Assembly (NCBI RefSeq): GCF_002379585.1
Contig: NZ_DFUE01000058.1
Location: 19,781-83,780, forward strand
DNA: 64,000 bases
Source: Pseudomonas sp. UBA4194
GTDB lineage: Bacteria; Pseudomonadota; Gammaproteobacteria; Pseudomonadales; Pseudomonadaceae
Direction: 5' to 3'
Shown: positions 56,191 through 63,958 of the stretch, in pieces
Numbering within the stretch: position 1 is the first letter of the stretch
Layout: every line of letters starts with the position of its first letter
Program-made: the position numbers and the translations under genes
Notes under the pieces: model-generated
Database searches by the model: none
What the model saw: the letters and a program-made list of their open reading frames with translations, nothing else
What the model was told of the DNA's origin: nothing

Positions 56191-56508
56191 ATGTCGCAAC
56201 TGAAAACCCCGCAAGCCTGTACGAACCTTGGCGATATCCGCGCCGGTATCGACCATCACGACCGCCAGATCTTCGCGGCGCTGCTCGCGCGATTGGAGTA
56301 CGTGAAGGCCGCCGCACAGTTCAAGCCGGACGAGCAATCGATCCCTGCACCGGACCGAGTCGCGGCGATGCTGCAGGACCGTATCGACTGGGCAACTGAC
56401 GCTGGGTTCGATGCGCAGTTCGTGGAAAAGCTGTTCGAACAGATCATCCACTGGAATATCCAGCAGCAGATCCTGCACTGGCGCGCGACCCGTTCAGCCA
56501 CGGCATGA
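56191..56508 (+). CDS. pmsB: Isochorismate-pyruvate lyase (PmsB/PchB-like)
   Basis: This small chorismate-mutase-fold enzyme splits isochorismate to salicylate and pyruvate. The ATG at 56191 follows GGAAGGAGG and gives 105 residues. The helical fold and active-site residues of PchB are recognisable: Arg in DIRAGIDHHDRQI, Arg and Lys in ARLEYVKAAAQFK, and Gln in IIHWNIQQQILHWRATR near the end. It is the last gene of the pmsC-E-A-B run and supplies the salicylate used by PmsE. Confidence 0.94.
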   Translation: MSQLKTPQACTNLGDIRAGIDHHDRQIFAALLARLEYVKAAAQFKPDEQSIPAPDRVAAMLQDRIDWATDAGFDAQFVEKLFEQIIHWNIQQQILHWRATRSATA

Positions 56509-56539
56509 GCCGGTACTGTACCTGAGCACTCACGACTTA

Positions 56540-56547
56540 TTTTTCAC
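56540..56547 (+). promoter_or_regulatory. TTTTTCAC motif upstream of the PAP2/regulator operon
   Basis: TTTTTCAC at this site is followed 3 nt later by CCTTTCAC, an OmpR-type direct repeat. The same TTTTTCACA recurs at 58318 before the phosphoethanolamine transferase gene. TTTTTCAC is the core of the ColR motif described in P. putida (from memory). Confidence 0.5.
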
Positions 56548-56657
56548 ACGCCTTTCACTGCTCTACAACTGCTCGAACCCTAGATTGGCGCCACTTGCGT
56601 GGTGCCACTCAGGCTGACTCCCAATGGCGCCACATCCCTCTGCTACCGAGCGATACC

Positions 56658-56792
56658 ATGGCGTACATCCCGATCGACGATTTCCTAGCCCATGCGGCTC
56701 CTGAACCTGTGCGCACCGGCAACCCGGCGCGCATCCTCGGCGCCGTTGCGCCTGCCCGGTGCCAGGGGCTGGCGCTGGAGCCACAGCGATGA
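56658..56792 (+). CDS. Possible small protein upstream of the PAP2 phosphatase
   Basis: An ATG at 56658 opens a 44-codon frame (MAYIPIDDFLAHAAPEPVRT...). Its TGA overlaps the ATG of the next gene (ATGA), the arrangement seen for translationally coupled genes. No strong Shine-Dalgarno is visible and I do not recognise the sequence. It may be a leader peptide or chance. Confidence 0.35.
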   Translation: MAYIPIDDFLAHAAPEPVRTGNPARILGAVAPARCQGLALEPQR

Positions 56793-57610
56793 GTGCGCGC
56801 AGCCGTTACTATCTGGTCAATCTGGGGCTGCCGTTGCTGTTGGCGCTGGGGGTGTTCCTGGCGTTCGATCTCACCCATCTGGACCGCCTGTTGAGCGACC
56901 GCCTGTATGATCCGGCCACTGGCGAGTTCCTGCTGCAACATGATCGGCTGTTCGAGAAGGTGACCCACAAGTGGGCCAGAATCCTGCCTAACCTGACCGG
57001 TACCCTGGCCATCGTCGGTGCCCTGCTGTCATGGGTCTGGGCTGCCGTGGCTGCGCGGCGAGAGGCGCGGCTGATGCGTGTGCTGATGCACGGCAGGCTG
57101 GCCAGCGTGCTGCAATGGTGTGCCCGCCATCGTCGGGATTTCCTCTACATGGTCGTGGCGTTCGCCATCAGTACCACTGTGATTCATTACTTCAAAAGCC
57201 ACACCAGCGTCTATTGCCCGGTGGAAACTACACTCTATGGCGGTACGCACCTGCACAGCCTGTGGTTCGAGAACTTTCAGCCGTGGGTGCGGCCTGGGGA
57301 GGGTCGCTGCTGGCCAGGCGGTCACGCTTCCAGCGCTTTCAGTCTGTTCGTGCTGTATTTCATCGCTCGGCGTTACCGCTGGCGGTGGAGCAGGGTGGTG
57401 TTCTGGGGGGTAGTTGTGCTGGGCATGATCTATGGCACCACACGCGTGTTGCAGGGCTGGCACTTCATGTCGCATACCCTGTGGGCCGGCCTGTTCGTAT
57501 GGTTAAGCACCTGGTTTACCGCCTTGTTGTTCTACGGCCGTGCTGCCTTGCAGGCACCTGTGCAACGCGCCTCGACAGCCGCTTCGCCGTTTAGGAACGT
57601 AACGCCATGA
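56789..57610 (+). CDS. PAP2-family membrane phosphatase
   Basis: The ATG at 56789 gives 273 residues with about six hydrophobic segments. The three PAP2 motifs are present in modified form: KSHTSVYCP near residue 135, WPGGHASSAFSLFVLY near 175, and RVLQGWHFMSHTLWAG near 220 with the catalytic His. Enzymes of this type remove phosphate from membrane lipids such as phosphatidic acid, undecaprenyl diphosphate or lipid A. Its stop overlaps the response-regulator start (ATGA), and an EptA-type transferase follows, so a role in envelope lipid remodelling is likely. Confidence 0.87.
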   Translation: MSARSRYYLVNLGLPLLLALGVFLAFDLTHLDRLLSDRLYDPATGEFLLQHDRLFEKVTHKWARILPNLTGTLAIVGALLSWVWAAVAARREARLMRVLMHGRLASVLQWCARHRRDFLYMVVAFAISTTVIHYFKSHTSVYCPVETTLYGGTHLHSLWFENFQPWVRPGEGRCWPGGHASSAFSLFVLYFIARRYRWRWSRVVFWGVVVLGMIYGTTRVLQGWHFMSHTLWAGLFVWLSTWFTALLFYGRAALQAPVQRASTAASPFRNVTP

Positions 57611-58284
57611 AGATTCTGGTTATCGAAGATCATCAGGACATTCATGACAACCTGCTTGAATACTTGCAGCTCAAGGGCCACGAAGCGGTCGGCGCACTGG
57701 ATGGGTTACGCGGCCTGAACCTGGCGGCGACGCAACCGTTCGACGCCATCATCCTGGACATCACGTTGCCCGGTATCGATGGCAACGTGATCTGTCAAAG
57801 CCTGCGCGAGCATGCTCAGTCCGACGTGTCCATCGTCATGCTCAGTGCCCGCGACGAACTCGAAGACCGCCTGACGGGCTTCGCCATGGGCGCCGACGAC
57901 TACATCACCAAGCCTTTTGCCATGGCGGAAGTGCTGGCCCGCGTCCAGGCCGTGGCGGCACGGCGGCTGCGCAAGGGCGGCCGGGTGATGAGCGTCGAGG
58001 ATCTGCACTACGATCTGGACACGCTGGAAGTGACTCGCGGTGGACGCTTGCTGAAACTCAACCCCACCCACATGAAGTTGCTCGAGCTGTTGATGCGCCG
58101 AAGTCCGCACCTGGTCAAACGCCAGGAGCTGGAGACAGTGCTGTGGGGGCGAGACACGCCCAGCAGTGACAGCCTGCGCAGCAACATCCATATGTTGCGT
58201 CGTTCATTGGACAAGGACTTTGCCGAGCCGCTGCTGCACACGGTGCATGGGTTGGGCTACAAGTTGTGTGTCCAGGCGCCGTAG
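57607..58284 (+). CDS. OmpR-family response regulator without adjacent kinase
   Basis: The product has 225 residues. The receiver domain has acidic residues ED at 7-8, the phosphorylated Asp in AIILDITLPGIDG near residue 51 and the switch Lys in DDYITKPF near residue 101. A winged-helix DNA-binding domain occupies about 125-222. No histidine kinase gene follows; the next gene is a lipid A phosphoethanolamine transferase. It resembles the ColR/PmrA group of envelope-stress regulators. The kinase must be encoded elsewhere or shared. Confidence 0.92.
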   Translation: MKILVIEDHQDIHDNLLEYLQLKGHEAVGALDGLRGLNLAATQPFDAIILDITLPGIDGNVICQSLREHAQSDVSIVMLSARDELEDRLTGFAMGADDYITKPFAMAEVLARVQAVAARRLRKGGRVMSVEDLHYDLDTLEVTRGGRLLKLNPTHMKLLELLMRRSPHLVKRQELETVLWGRDTPSSDSLRSNIHMLRRSLDKDFAEPLLHTVHGLGYKLCVQAP

Positions 58285-58317
58285 AAACGGCATCTTGCGC
58301 CGCGTTTTGTTGGGACA

Positions 58318-58325
58318 TTTTTCAC
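58318..58325 (+). promoter_or_regulatory. TTTTTCAC motif upstream of the EptA-like gene
   Basis: TTTTTCAC followed by A lies 98 nt before the transferase start, in the gap after the response regulator. It repeats the 8-mer at 56540. Confidence 0.45.
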
Positions 58326-58422
58326 AAATTATTGATTGATGCCTGCCTATCGTGGCTGGCATGAAAGCGCCATCCCAGGCGGGCGGCGCACCCCCCTTAC
58401 GTCTACTTTTTCGCAGGCTCCC

Positions 58423-60036
58423 ATGTTGCGTATCAGACCCGTTCGCCCTGAATTTGTGTCGTTGCTGGCCAGTGCCTTTCTGTTGGCAGCGTTCAACTCG
58501 GTGTTATGGCAGCAACTGGGCGCCATGACGTCGGAGCTTCATTTGCGCGGTGCCTTCGCCGTGATTCTGTATGGGGTGTTCTTCATTGCGCTGACCCTGC
58601 TGAGCTTTCCGTATGTGCAGAAAATCATGCTGGCCGTTCTGTGCCTGGTCAGCTCGGTGGTGGCTTATTTCATGAATCACTACGGCGTCATGATCGATGC
58701 CGGCATGTTTCGCAACGTAGCTGAAACCAATGTCACCGAAGTGCGCGACCTGCTGTCGCTGAACCTGCTCGGGCATATCGTTTTGCTGGGCGTCATCCCG
58801 TCGCTGATCCTGTACAAAGCGCCCGTGGCCTATCGAGCCTGGCCCAGGGAGCTGGCGGCCCGGTTGGCCCTGTTGGGCATCGCCGCTGTCCTGGTGGGCG
58901 CCGCAGCGTGGGGTAACTATCAAGGTCTGGCGTCGTTGTTTCGCAATCACCATGAGCTGCGCCTGATGGTGGTGCCCAGCAATGTCATTGGCGCAACCGC
59001 TGGGTATCTTCGCGAGCAGGTGGTGTCCGCCCGCGAGCCTTTCGTGAAGGTAGGTGAAGATGCTCATCGCCTGGCGAGCGTGCAGGCACGTCCACGCCCC
59101 TCGCTGACGGTGCTGGTGGTAGGGGAGAGTGCCCGGGCCGACAATTTCGGCATCCTGGGCTACGGTCGTGATACCACGCCACAGCTGGCACAGCAGGAAG
59201 GCGTGATCGCTTTCCCCAACGTGCACTCATGCGGTACCGAAACCGCAGTGTCCGTGCCGTGCATGTTCAGCAACCTGGGTCGCAAGGACTACAGCGCCAG
59301 CAAAGTGCAGAATCGCGAGGGCCTGCTGGACGTGCTCACGCGTGCCGGTGTCGACGTGCGCTGGCGTGACAACCAGTCTGGCTGCAAAGGTGTTTGCGAT
59401 CGTATTGGTATCGAGGATGTCAGCAAGGCCACCGACCCTGCCTTGTGCGCTCACAGTGAATGCCGTGACGAGATCCTGTTGCAGGGCCTCGATGCCTATA
59501 TCGATACCTTGCAGCGCGATACCGTGCTGGTCCTGCACCAGATGGGCAGCCACGGGCCCGAGTACTTCAAGCGTTACCCCAAGGCCTTCGAGCGCTTCAC
59601 GCCGGTGTGCCAGAGCAATGCCCTGAATGACTGCAGCCAGGACAGCATCGTCAACGGCTATGACAACACCATCGTCTACACCGACCATGTGCTGTCGAGT
59701 CTGATCGATGTGTTGCGTCGTCACCAGGGCAGCGTCGATACGGCCATGGTCTACCTGTCGGACCACGGCGAGTCTCTCGGCGAATTCAACCTGTATCTGC
59801 ACGGGACGCCTTATCTGTTCGCACCGGATCAGCAGAAACACATCGGCATGCTGGCCTGGTTTTCTGCCGGCTATCAAAAGGATATCGGTCTGAACACTCG
59901 CTGCCTGGAGCAGGCCCGCGCCCAGCCGCTGAGTCAGGACAACCTGTTCCATTCGATGCTGGGGCTACTGGACGTGCAGACTCAGGTCTACCAACCCAGT
60001 CTGGATATGTTTGCCCTGTGTCGCGGCCACGTTTGA
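58423..60036 (+). CDS. eptA: Phosphoethanolamine--lipid A transferase (EptA family)
   Basis: The ATG at 58423 gives 537 residues (MLRIRPVRPEFVSLLASAF); a longer frame from 58336 has no similarity. An N-terminal membrane domain has about five helices (to residue 180). The periplasmic sulfatase-like domain has VVGESARADNFGILGY near residue 230, the nucleophile Thr in CGTETAVSVPCMFSNLGR near 270 and metal-binding DHGESLGE near 450. It would add phosphoethanolamine to lipid A phosphates, lowering negative charge and polymyxin binding. It follows an OmpR-type regulator that may activate it. Confidence 0.93.
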   Translation: MLRIRPVRPEFVSLLASAFLLAAFNSVLWQQLGAMTSELHLRGAFAVILYGVFFIALTLLSFPYVQKIMLAVLCLVSSVVAYFMNHYGVMIDAGMFRNVAETNVTEVRDLLSLNLLGHIVLLGVIPSLILYKAPVAYRAWPRELAARLALLGIAAVLVGAAAWGNYQGLASLFRNHHELRLMVVPSNVIGATAGYLREQVVSAREPFVKVGEDAHRLASVQARPRPSLTVLVVGESARADNFGILGYGRDTTPQLAQQEGVIAFPNVHSCGTETAVSVPCMFSNLGRKDYSASKVQNREGLLDVLTRAGVDVRWRDNQSGCKGVCDRIGIEDVSKATDPALCAHSECRDEILLQGLDAYIDTLQRDTVLVLHQMGSHGPEYFKRYPKAFERFTPVCQSNALNDCSQDSIVNGYDNTIVYTDHVLSSLIDVLRRHQGSVDTAMVYLSDHGESLGEFNLYLHGTPYLFAPDQQKHIGMLAWFSAGYQKDIGLNTRCLEQARAQPLSQDNLFHSMLGLLDVQTQVYQPSLDMFALCRGHV

Positions 60037-60057
60037 ACGCCCGCATTGGCCAGTGGA

Positions 60058-60363
60058 CTACCTGGGCGCACCGGGGTCGCAGATAACGGTGGCATTCGAA
60101 CGGTCTGCGTCCGGTTCGAAATCCACTCGGGAGCCCCGCACCGTGACGCCACGGCCGTCGGAGTGCACATACAGCTCTTCACCGCTCCTGAACTTGAGCC
60201 GATGCACTTGCCGGCGGTAATCGATGCTGATGTCGTGTTCCACAAGGTCCAGCAGGTTGCTCAGGCCCAGGGGTGCGCCGGCGACGTTGATGGTCAGGCA
60301 GCTGTCGTTGCTCTCGGGCTCGCCGCGTGGCGCCAGGGTTCGCAGGAAAGGGTAGGGGTTCAT
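60058..60363 (-). CDS. Hypothetical protein, about 100 residues
   Basis: The ATG at 60363 opens a 101-codon frame (MNPYPFLRTLAPRGEPESND...) with RKFR-like charged beta-rich sequence, no signal peptide and no membrane helix; an upstream extension to 60441 is less likely. I do not recognise the family. It is convergent with eptA (21 nt between stops) and divergent from cfa. The frame uses normal codons for this genome and appears to be a real gene. Confidence 0.6.
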   Translation of the reverse strand: MNPYPFLRTLAPRGEPESNDSCLTINVAGAPLGLSNLLDLVEHDISIDYRRQVHRLKFRSGEELYVHSDGRGVTVRGSRVDFEPDADRSNATVICDPGAPR

Positions 60364-60549
60364 GAACAGTCCTTTGCATTGCCGCATGCGGCTCGGGGAG
60401 GGGAAAGCCTGAATGCTAGGGACGCGTGTGTGGGGCAACAAGCCTGCAACTGTAGGGTGATGTTACGAGCCTTGCGGACGGAGCATGACAGGCGTGAGTT
60501 TTGGACTAACCTTTTCAGGTGGAACGTCTGGAATACGGGGGGATCACCT

Positions 60550-61734
60550 ATGCTCGCGCAAATACCATCGGCCTTGCAGAACCTTCAACTGCCACTGCGA
60601 CTGCGCCTCTGGGATGGCCACGAATTCAACCTGGGGCCGACCCCCAGTGTCACCATCGTGGTCAAGGACCCGCAGGTCGTCAGTCAACTCACCCATCCCA
60701 GCCTGGATCAGCTCGGCAAGGCGTTCGTCGAAGGCCAGGTCGAGATGGAAGGCGAGATCAGCGAAGTGATTCGCCTGTGCGACGAACTCAGCCATGCTCT
60801 GCTTGGGGAGGAGCAGGGCCCAGTTCCCGAGCGGGTAGGGCATGACAAGGCGACGGACGCCGAGTCGATTTCCTATCACTACGACCTGTCCAACGCGTTC
60901 TACCAATTGTGGCTGGATCGCGACATGGCCTATTCCTGTGCCTATTTCCATACCGGTCACGAAAGCCTGGAGCAGGCCCAGCAGGACAAGTTCATGCACC
61001 TGTGCCGCAAGCTGCGCCTGCAGAAGGATGATTATCTGCTGGATGTGGGCTGTGGATGGGGAGGGCTTGCGCGATTTGCGGCGCGTGAATTTGGTGCGCG
61101 CGTCTTCGGCATCACCCTGAGCACAGAGCAGCTCAAGCTGGCCCGTGAGCGGGTCAACGCCGACGGTCTGGTCGATCGGGTGGAGTTGCAGCTGCTGGAT
61201 TACCGTGACCTGCCCCAGGACGGCCGTTTCGACAAGGTGGTCAGTGTCGGTATGTTCGAACACGTCGGTCACGCCAACCTGCCGCTGTACTGTCAACGAC
61301 TGTTCGGCGCGGTCCGCGAGGGTGGGCTGGTGATGAACCACGGCATCACCGCCCGGCACACCGACGGCCGTCCGGTGGGTCGAGGTGCCGGCGAGTTCAT
61401 CGGCAAGTACGTATTTCCCCACGGCGAGCTGCCCCATCTGTCGATGATCGACGGCCACATCAGCGAAGCAGGGCTGGAAGTGGTTGACGTCGAGAGCCTG
61501 CGTCTGCACTACGCTCGCACATTGGAGCACTGGAGTTCCCGGCTGGAGAATCAGTTGGACAAGGCGGCGGCCCTGGTGCCTGAACAGGCGCTGCGCATCT
61601 GGCGTCTGTATCTGGCCGGCTGTGCCTATGCCTTCGGCCGGGGCTGGATCAACATCCACCAGATTCTGGCCGTCAAACCCTACACCGATGGCCGCACCGG
61701 CCTCCCCTGGACCCGCGACGACCTCTACCCGTAG
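60550..61734 (+). CDS. cfa: Cyclopropane-fatty-acyl-phospholipid synthase
   Basis: The enzyme methylates double bonds of membrane phospholipid acyl chains with S-adenosylmethionine, usually on entry to stationary phase. The ATG at 60550 follows GGGGGGA and gives 394 residues. SAM motif I is LLDVGCGWGGLARFAAREFG near residue 163, GITLSTEQLKLAR follows, and VSVGMFEHVGHANLPLY near 232 has the family Glu-His. It is convergent with cardiolipin synthase, and its stop codon lies inside a long inverted repeat. Confidence 0.96.
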   Translation: MLAQIPSALQNLQLPLRLRLWDGHEFNLGPTPSVTIVVKDPQVVSQLTHPSLDQLGKAFVEGQVEMEGEISEVIRLCDELSHALLGEEQGPVPERVGHDKATDAESISYHYDLSNAFYQLWLDRDMAYSCAYFHTGHESLEQAQQDKFMHLCRKLRLQKDDYLLDVGCGWGGLARFAAREFGARVFGITLSTEQLKLARERVNADGLVDRVELQLLDYRDLPQDGRFDKVVSVGMFEHVGHANLPLYCQRLFGAVREGGLVMNHGITARHTDGRPVGRGAGEFIGKYVFPHGELPHLSMIDGHISEAGLEVVDVESLRLHYARTLEHWSSRLENQLDKAAALVPEQALRIWRLYLAGCAYAFGRGWINIHQILAVKPYTDGRTGLPWTRDDLYP

Positions 61735-61817
61735 CAGCGGCGTAAGCCGCGTCATGGGCCGACGTGGTTGGCAGCGGGGTAGGGTGGGGAGAGGGACGCG
61801 GCTTACGCCGCTGCTAC
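61731..61817. repeat. 23-bp perfect inverted repeat holding both convergent stop codons (REP-like)
   Basis: The arms 61731-61753 and 61795-61817 are perfect reverse complements starting GTAGCAGCGGCGTAAGCCGC and separated by 41 nt. The core resembles P. putida REP sequences. The cfa TAG (61732-61734) and the cls TAG (61816-61814) both lie within the arms. It likely acts as a bidirectional terminator. Confidence 0.85.
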
Positions 61818-63253
61818 AGGATTGGGGAGATTAGGCGGGCGACGCGCATGCCGATTTTTTGCAGGCGATGGGTTTCTCTGCTGTCGCGTACGTCGATTTC
61901 GCGCGACTGGGCGAAGTCTTCCAGCAGCATGCTCTCGACCTCGCTGGTGAACGCCTTGTCGACCGTCAGCAGCATGATCTCGAAATTCAGGCGGAATGAA
62001 CGGTTGTCCATGTTGGCGCTGCCGATGGCGGTGATCTCGTCATCCACCAGTACCACCTTCTGGTGCAGGAAGCCGGGGCCGTAGCGGAACATCTTGACCC
62101 CGGCACGTACGGCCTCGAAGGCGAACAGGCTGGAGGCTGCGTAGACCACTTTGTGGTCGGGCCGCGATGGCAGCAGGATGCGCACGTCGACACCGCGCAG
62201 TACCGCCAGACGCAGGGCCGCGAACACGGCTTCGTCGGGGATGAAATAGGGGGTGGTTATCCACACCCTGTCGTTGGCCGCGTGAATCGACTCGACGAAG
62301 AACAGCGAGCAGGTTTCCTGCGGGTCCGCCGGACCGCTGGCCAGTACCTGACAAAGCACGCCGTCGTCTTCATAGCCATCGGGCAGTATCAGCGGCGGGA
62401 TTTCCCGTGCAGCCCAGAACCAGTCTTCGGCGAAGGACTCCTGCAGGCAGGCGATCACCGGGCCGCTGATACTGATGTGGGTGTCTCGCCAGGGCGTCAG
62501 TTTCGGATTGCCGCCCAGGTACTCATCGCCCACGTTATGACCGCCGATGAAGCCTTTTACGCCGTCCACTACCACGATCTTGCGGTGGTTGCGGAAGTTG
62601 ACCTGGAAGCGGTTGAGCCATCCGCTCTGGGTAGCGAAGGCTTTGACGTGAACGCCGGCTTCGCGCAGGCGGTCGGCGTATTCCTTGGGCAGTGCATGAC
62701 TGCCGACCCGGTCATACAGCACGTAGATCTGCACGCCTTCACTTGCCTTCTGCAACAACAGGCCCTGCAATTGTCGGCCTATATGATCATCGTGAATGAT
62801 GAAGAACTGGATCAACACCACCTGCCGGGCATCGCGAATGGCTGCGAAGATCGCCTCGAAGGTGGCGTGGCCGTTGATCAGCAGCGATACCTGATTATTG
62901 GCCAGGCATGGCATGCGGCCCAGTTTGGGCATTGCTCGCAGCGAGGCATAGGAGCGGGACTTGCGCGCGGCCAGCGCTTCTTCTATCCAGGGGCGCCAGT
63001 CCATATCCGCGATGGCGGTATGCATTTCCCGGTTCGCCTGGCGTCGGGCATCGATGTACCCATCGAATGTACTGCGGCCAAACACCAGGTACGGGATCAG
63101 GGTCAGATAAGGGATGAACATGAGCGACAAGGCCCAGGCGATCGAGCCTTGGGCAGTGCGTACGGTAAGCACGGCATGGATGGCGGCGCCAACCCCGAGC
63201 ACGTGCAGCAGGCCAAACAAGTATCCAAAAAATAGTGGGCTGTGAAAGTCCAT
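61814..63253 (-). CDS. cls: Cardiolipin synthase (phospholipase D family)
   Basis: The enzyme joins two phosphatidylglycerols into cardiolipin. The ATG at 63253 follows GGGGAG and gives 479 residues (MDFHSPLFFGYLFGLLHVLG). Two N-terminal membrane helices precede two HKD motifs: NHRKIVVVDGVKGFIGGHN near residue 220 and LHQKVVLVDDEITAIGSANMD near residue 400. Convergent with cfa, it extends the membrane-lipid theme of this region. Confidence 0.96.
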   Translation of the reverse strand: MDFHSPLFFGYLFGLLHVLGVGAAIHAVLTVRTAQGSIAWALSLMFIPYLTLIPYLVFGRSTFDGYIDARRQANREMHTAIADMDWRPWIEEALAARKSRSYASLRAMPKLGRMPCLANNQVSLLINGHATFEAIFAAIRDARQVVLIQFFIIHDDHIGRQLQGLLLQKASEGVQIYVLYDRVGSHALPKEYADRLREAGVHVKAFATQSGWLNRFQVNFRNHRKIVVVDGVKGFIGGHNVGDEYLGGNPKLTPWRDTHISISGPVIACLQESFAEDWFWAAREIPPLILPDGYEDDGVLCQVLASGPADPQETCSLFFVESIHAANDRVWITTPYFIPDEAVFAALRLAVLRGVDVRILLPSRPDHKVVYAASSLFAFEAVRAGVKMFRYGPGFLHQKVVLVDDEITAIGSANMDNRSFRLNFEIMLLTVDKAFTSEVESMLLEDFAQSREIDVRDSRETHRLQKIGMRVARLISPIL

Positions 63254-63402
63254 TGCACGACGGCTCCCCTGATACGCTGTGTCTAACAGACCACGTTCAG
63301 CGGCCGTTGTCGCGTTTTTCTTACCGTGGCAACTCGGCTGCCGTTTCAGCGTCAAATCCACAGCCTATCCGTTATCGTCGTGTTCCTCAGGAGTGTGTAT
63401 CC

Positions 63403-63930
63403 ATGAAATTCAAATGGCCGGTGGTTGCCTTGGCATGTGCCCTTTCGGCGCCGCTTGCGCAGGCGCAGATGCTACAGCCTGGCTTGTGGGAAATGACCAC
63501 CAGCAACATGCAGGTCGATGGCAAGGCCTTGCCGGACATGCAGGTCATGCTCGGGCAGTTGAAGATGCTGCCCCCCGAACAGCGGGCCATGATGGAAGGG
63601 GTGCTGGCCAACCAGGGCATTACCCTGGGTGGTAATGGCATTCGCTCCTGCCTGACCCCGGAGCAGGTGCGGACCAACGATATTCCGCTGCAGGATCCCA
63701 AGTCGGGGTGCACGCAGAAGATTACCGAGCGCAATGGCAATGTCTGGAAGTTTCAATTCAGTTGTCCGAAGGCGCAGGGCGCGGGACAGGCGCAATTTCT
63801 GAGCGATCGCGAGTTTCTGACCACGGTCAGCGGTACGTTCAACGCATCTGGGGCGCAGCAGAAGGGCAGTATGAATACTCGCGCGGTTTGGTTGGGGAAT
63901 GATTGTGGAACGGTCAAGCCTCGGGCTTGA
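63403..63930 (+). CDS. Secreted DUF3617-type protein
   Basis: The product has 175 residues with a clear signal peptide (MKFKWPVVALACALSAPLAQAQ, cleavage near residue 21). The body starts QPGLWEMTTSNMQVDGK and has four cysteines, in CLTPEQ, GCTQK, FSCPK and NDCGT, a pattern typical of the periplasmic DUF3617 family of unknown function. CAGGAG lies upstream of the ATG. It is divergent from cls. Confidence 0.85.
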   Translation: MKFKWPVVALACALSAPLAQAQMLQPGLWEMTTSNMQVDGKALPDMQVMLGQLKMLPPEQRAMMEGVLANQGITLGGNGIRSCLTPEQVRTNDIPLQDPKSGCTQKITERNGNVWKFQFSCPKAQGAGQAQFLSDREFLTTVSGTFNASGAQQKGSMNTRAVWLGNDCGTVKPRA

Positions 63931-63942
63931 TGGGTTTTTTGG

Positions 63943-63958
63943 TGTTCCACGTGGAACA
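63943..63958. other. parS centromere-like site 3
   Basis: TGTTCCACGTGGAACA, identical to site 1 in recF, lies just after the DUF3617 gene in intergenic DNA, about 45 kb from parB. Confidence 0.9.
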
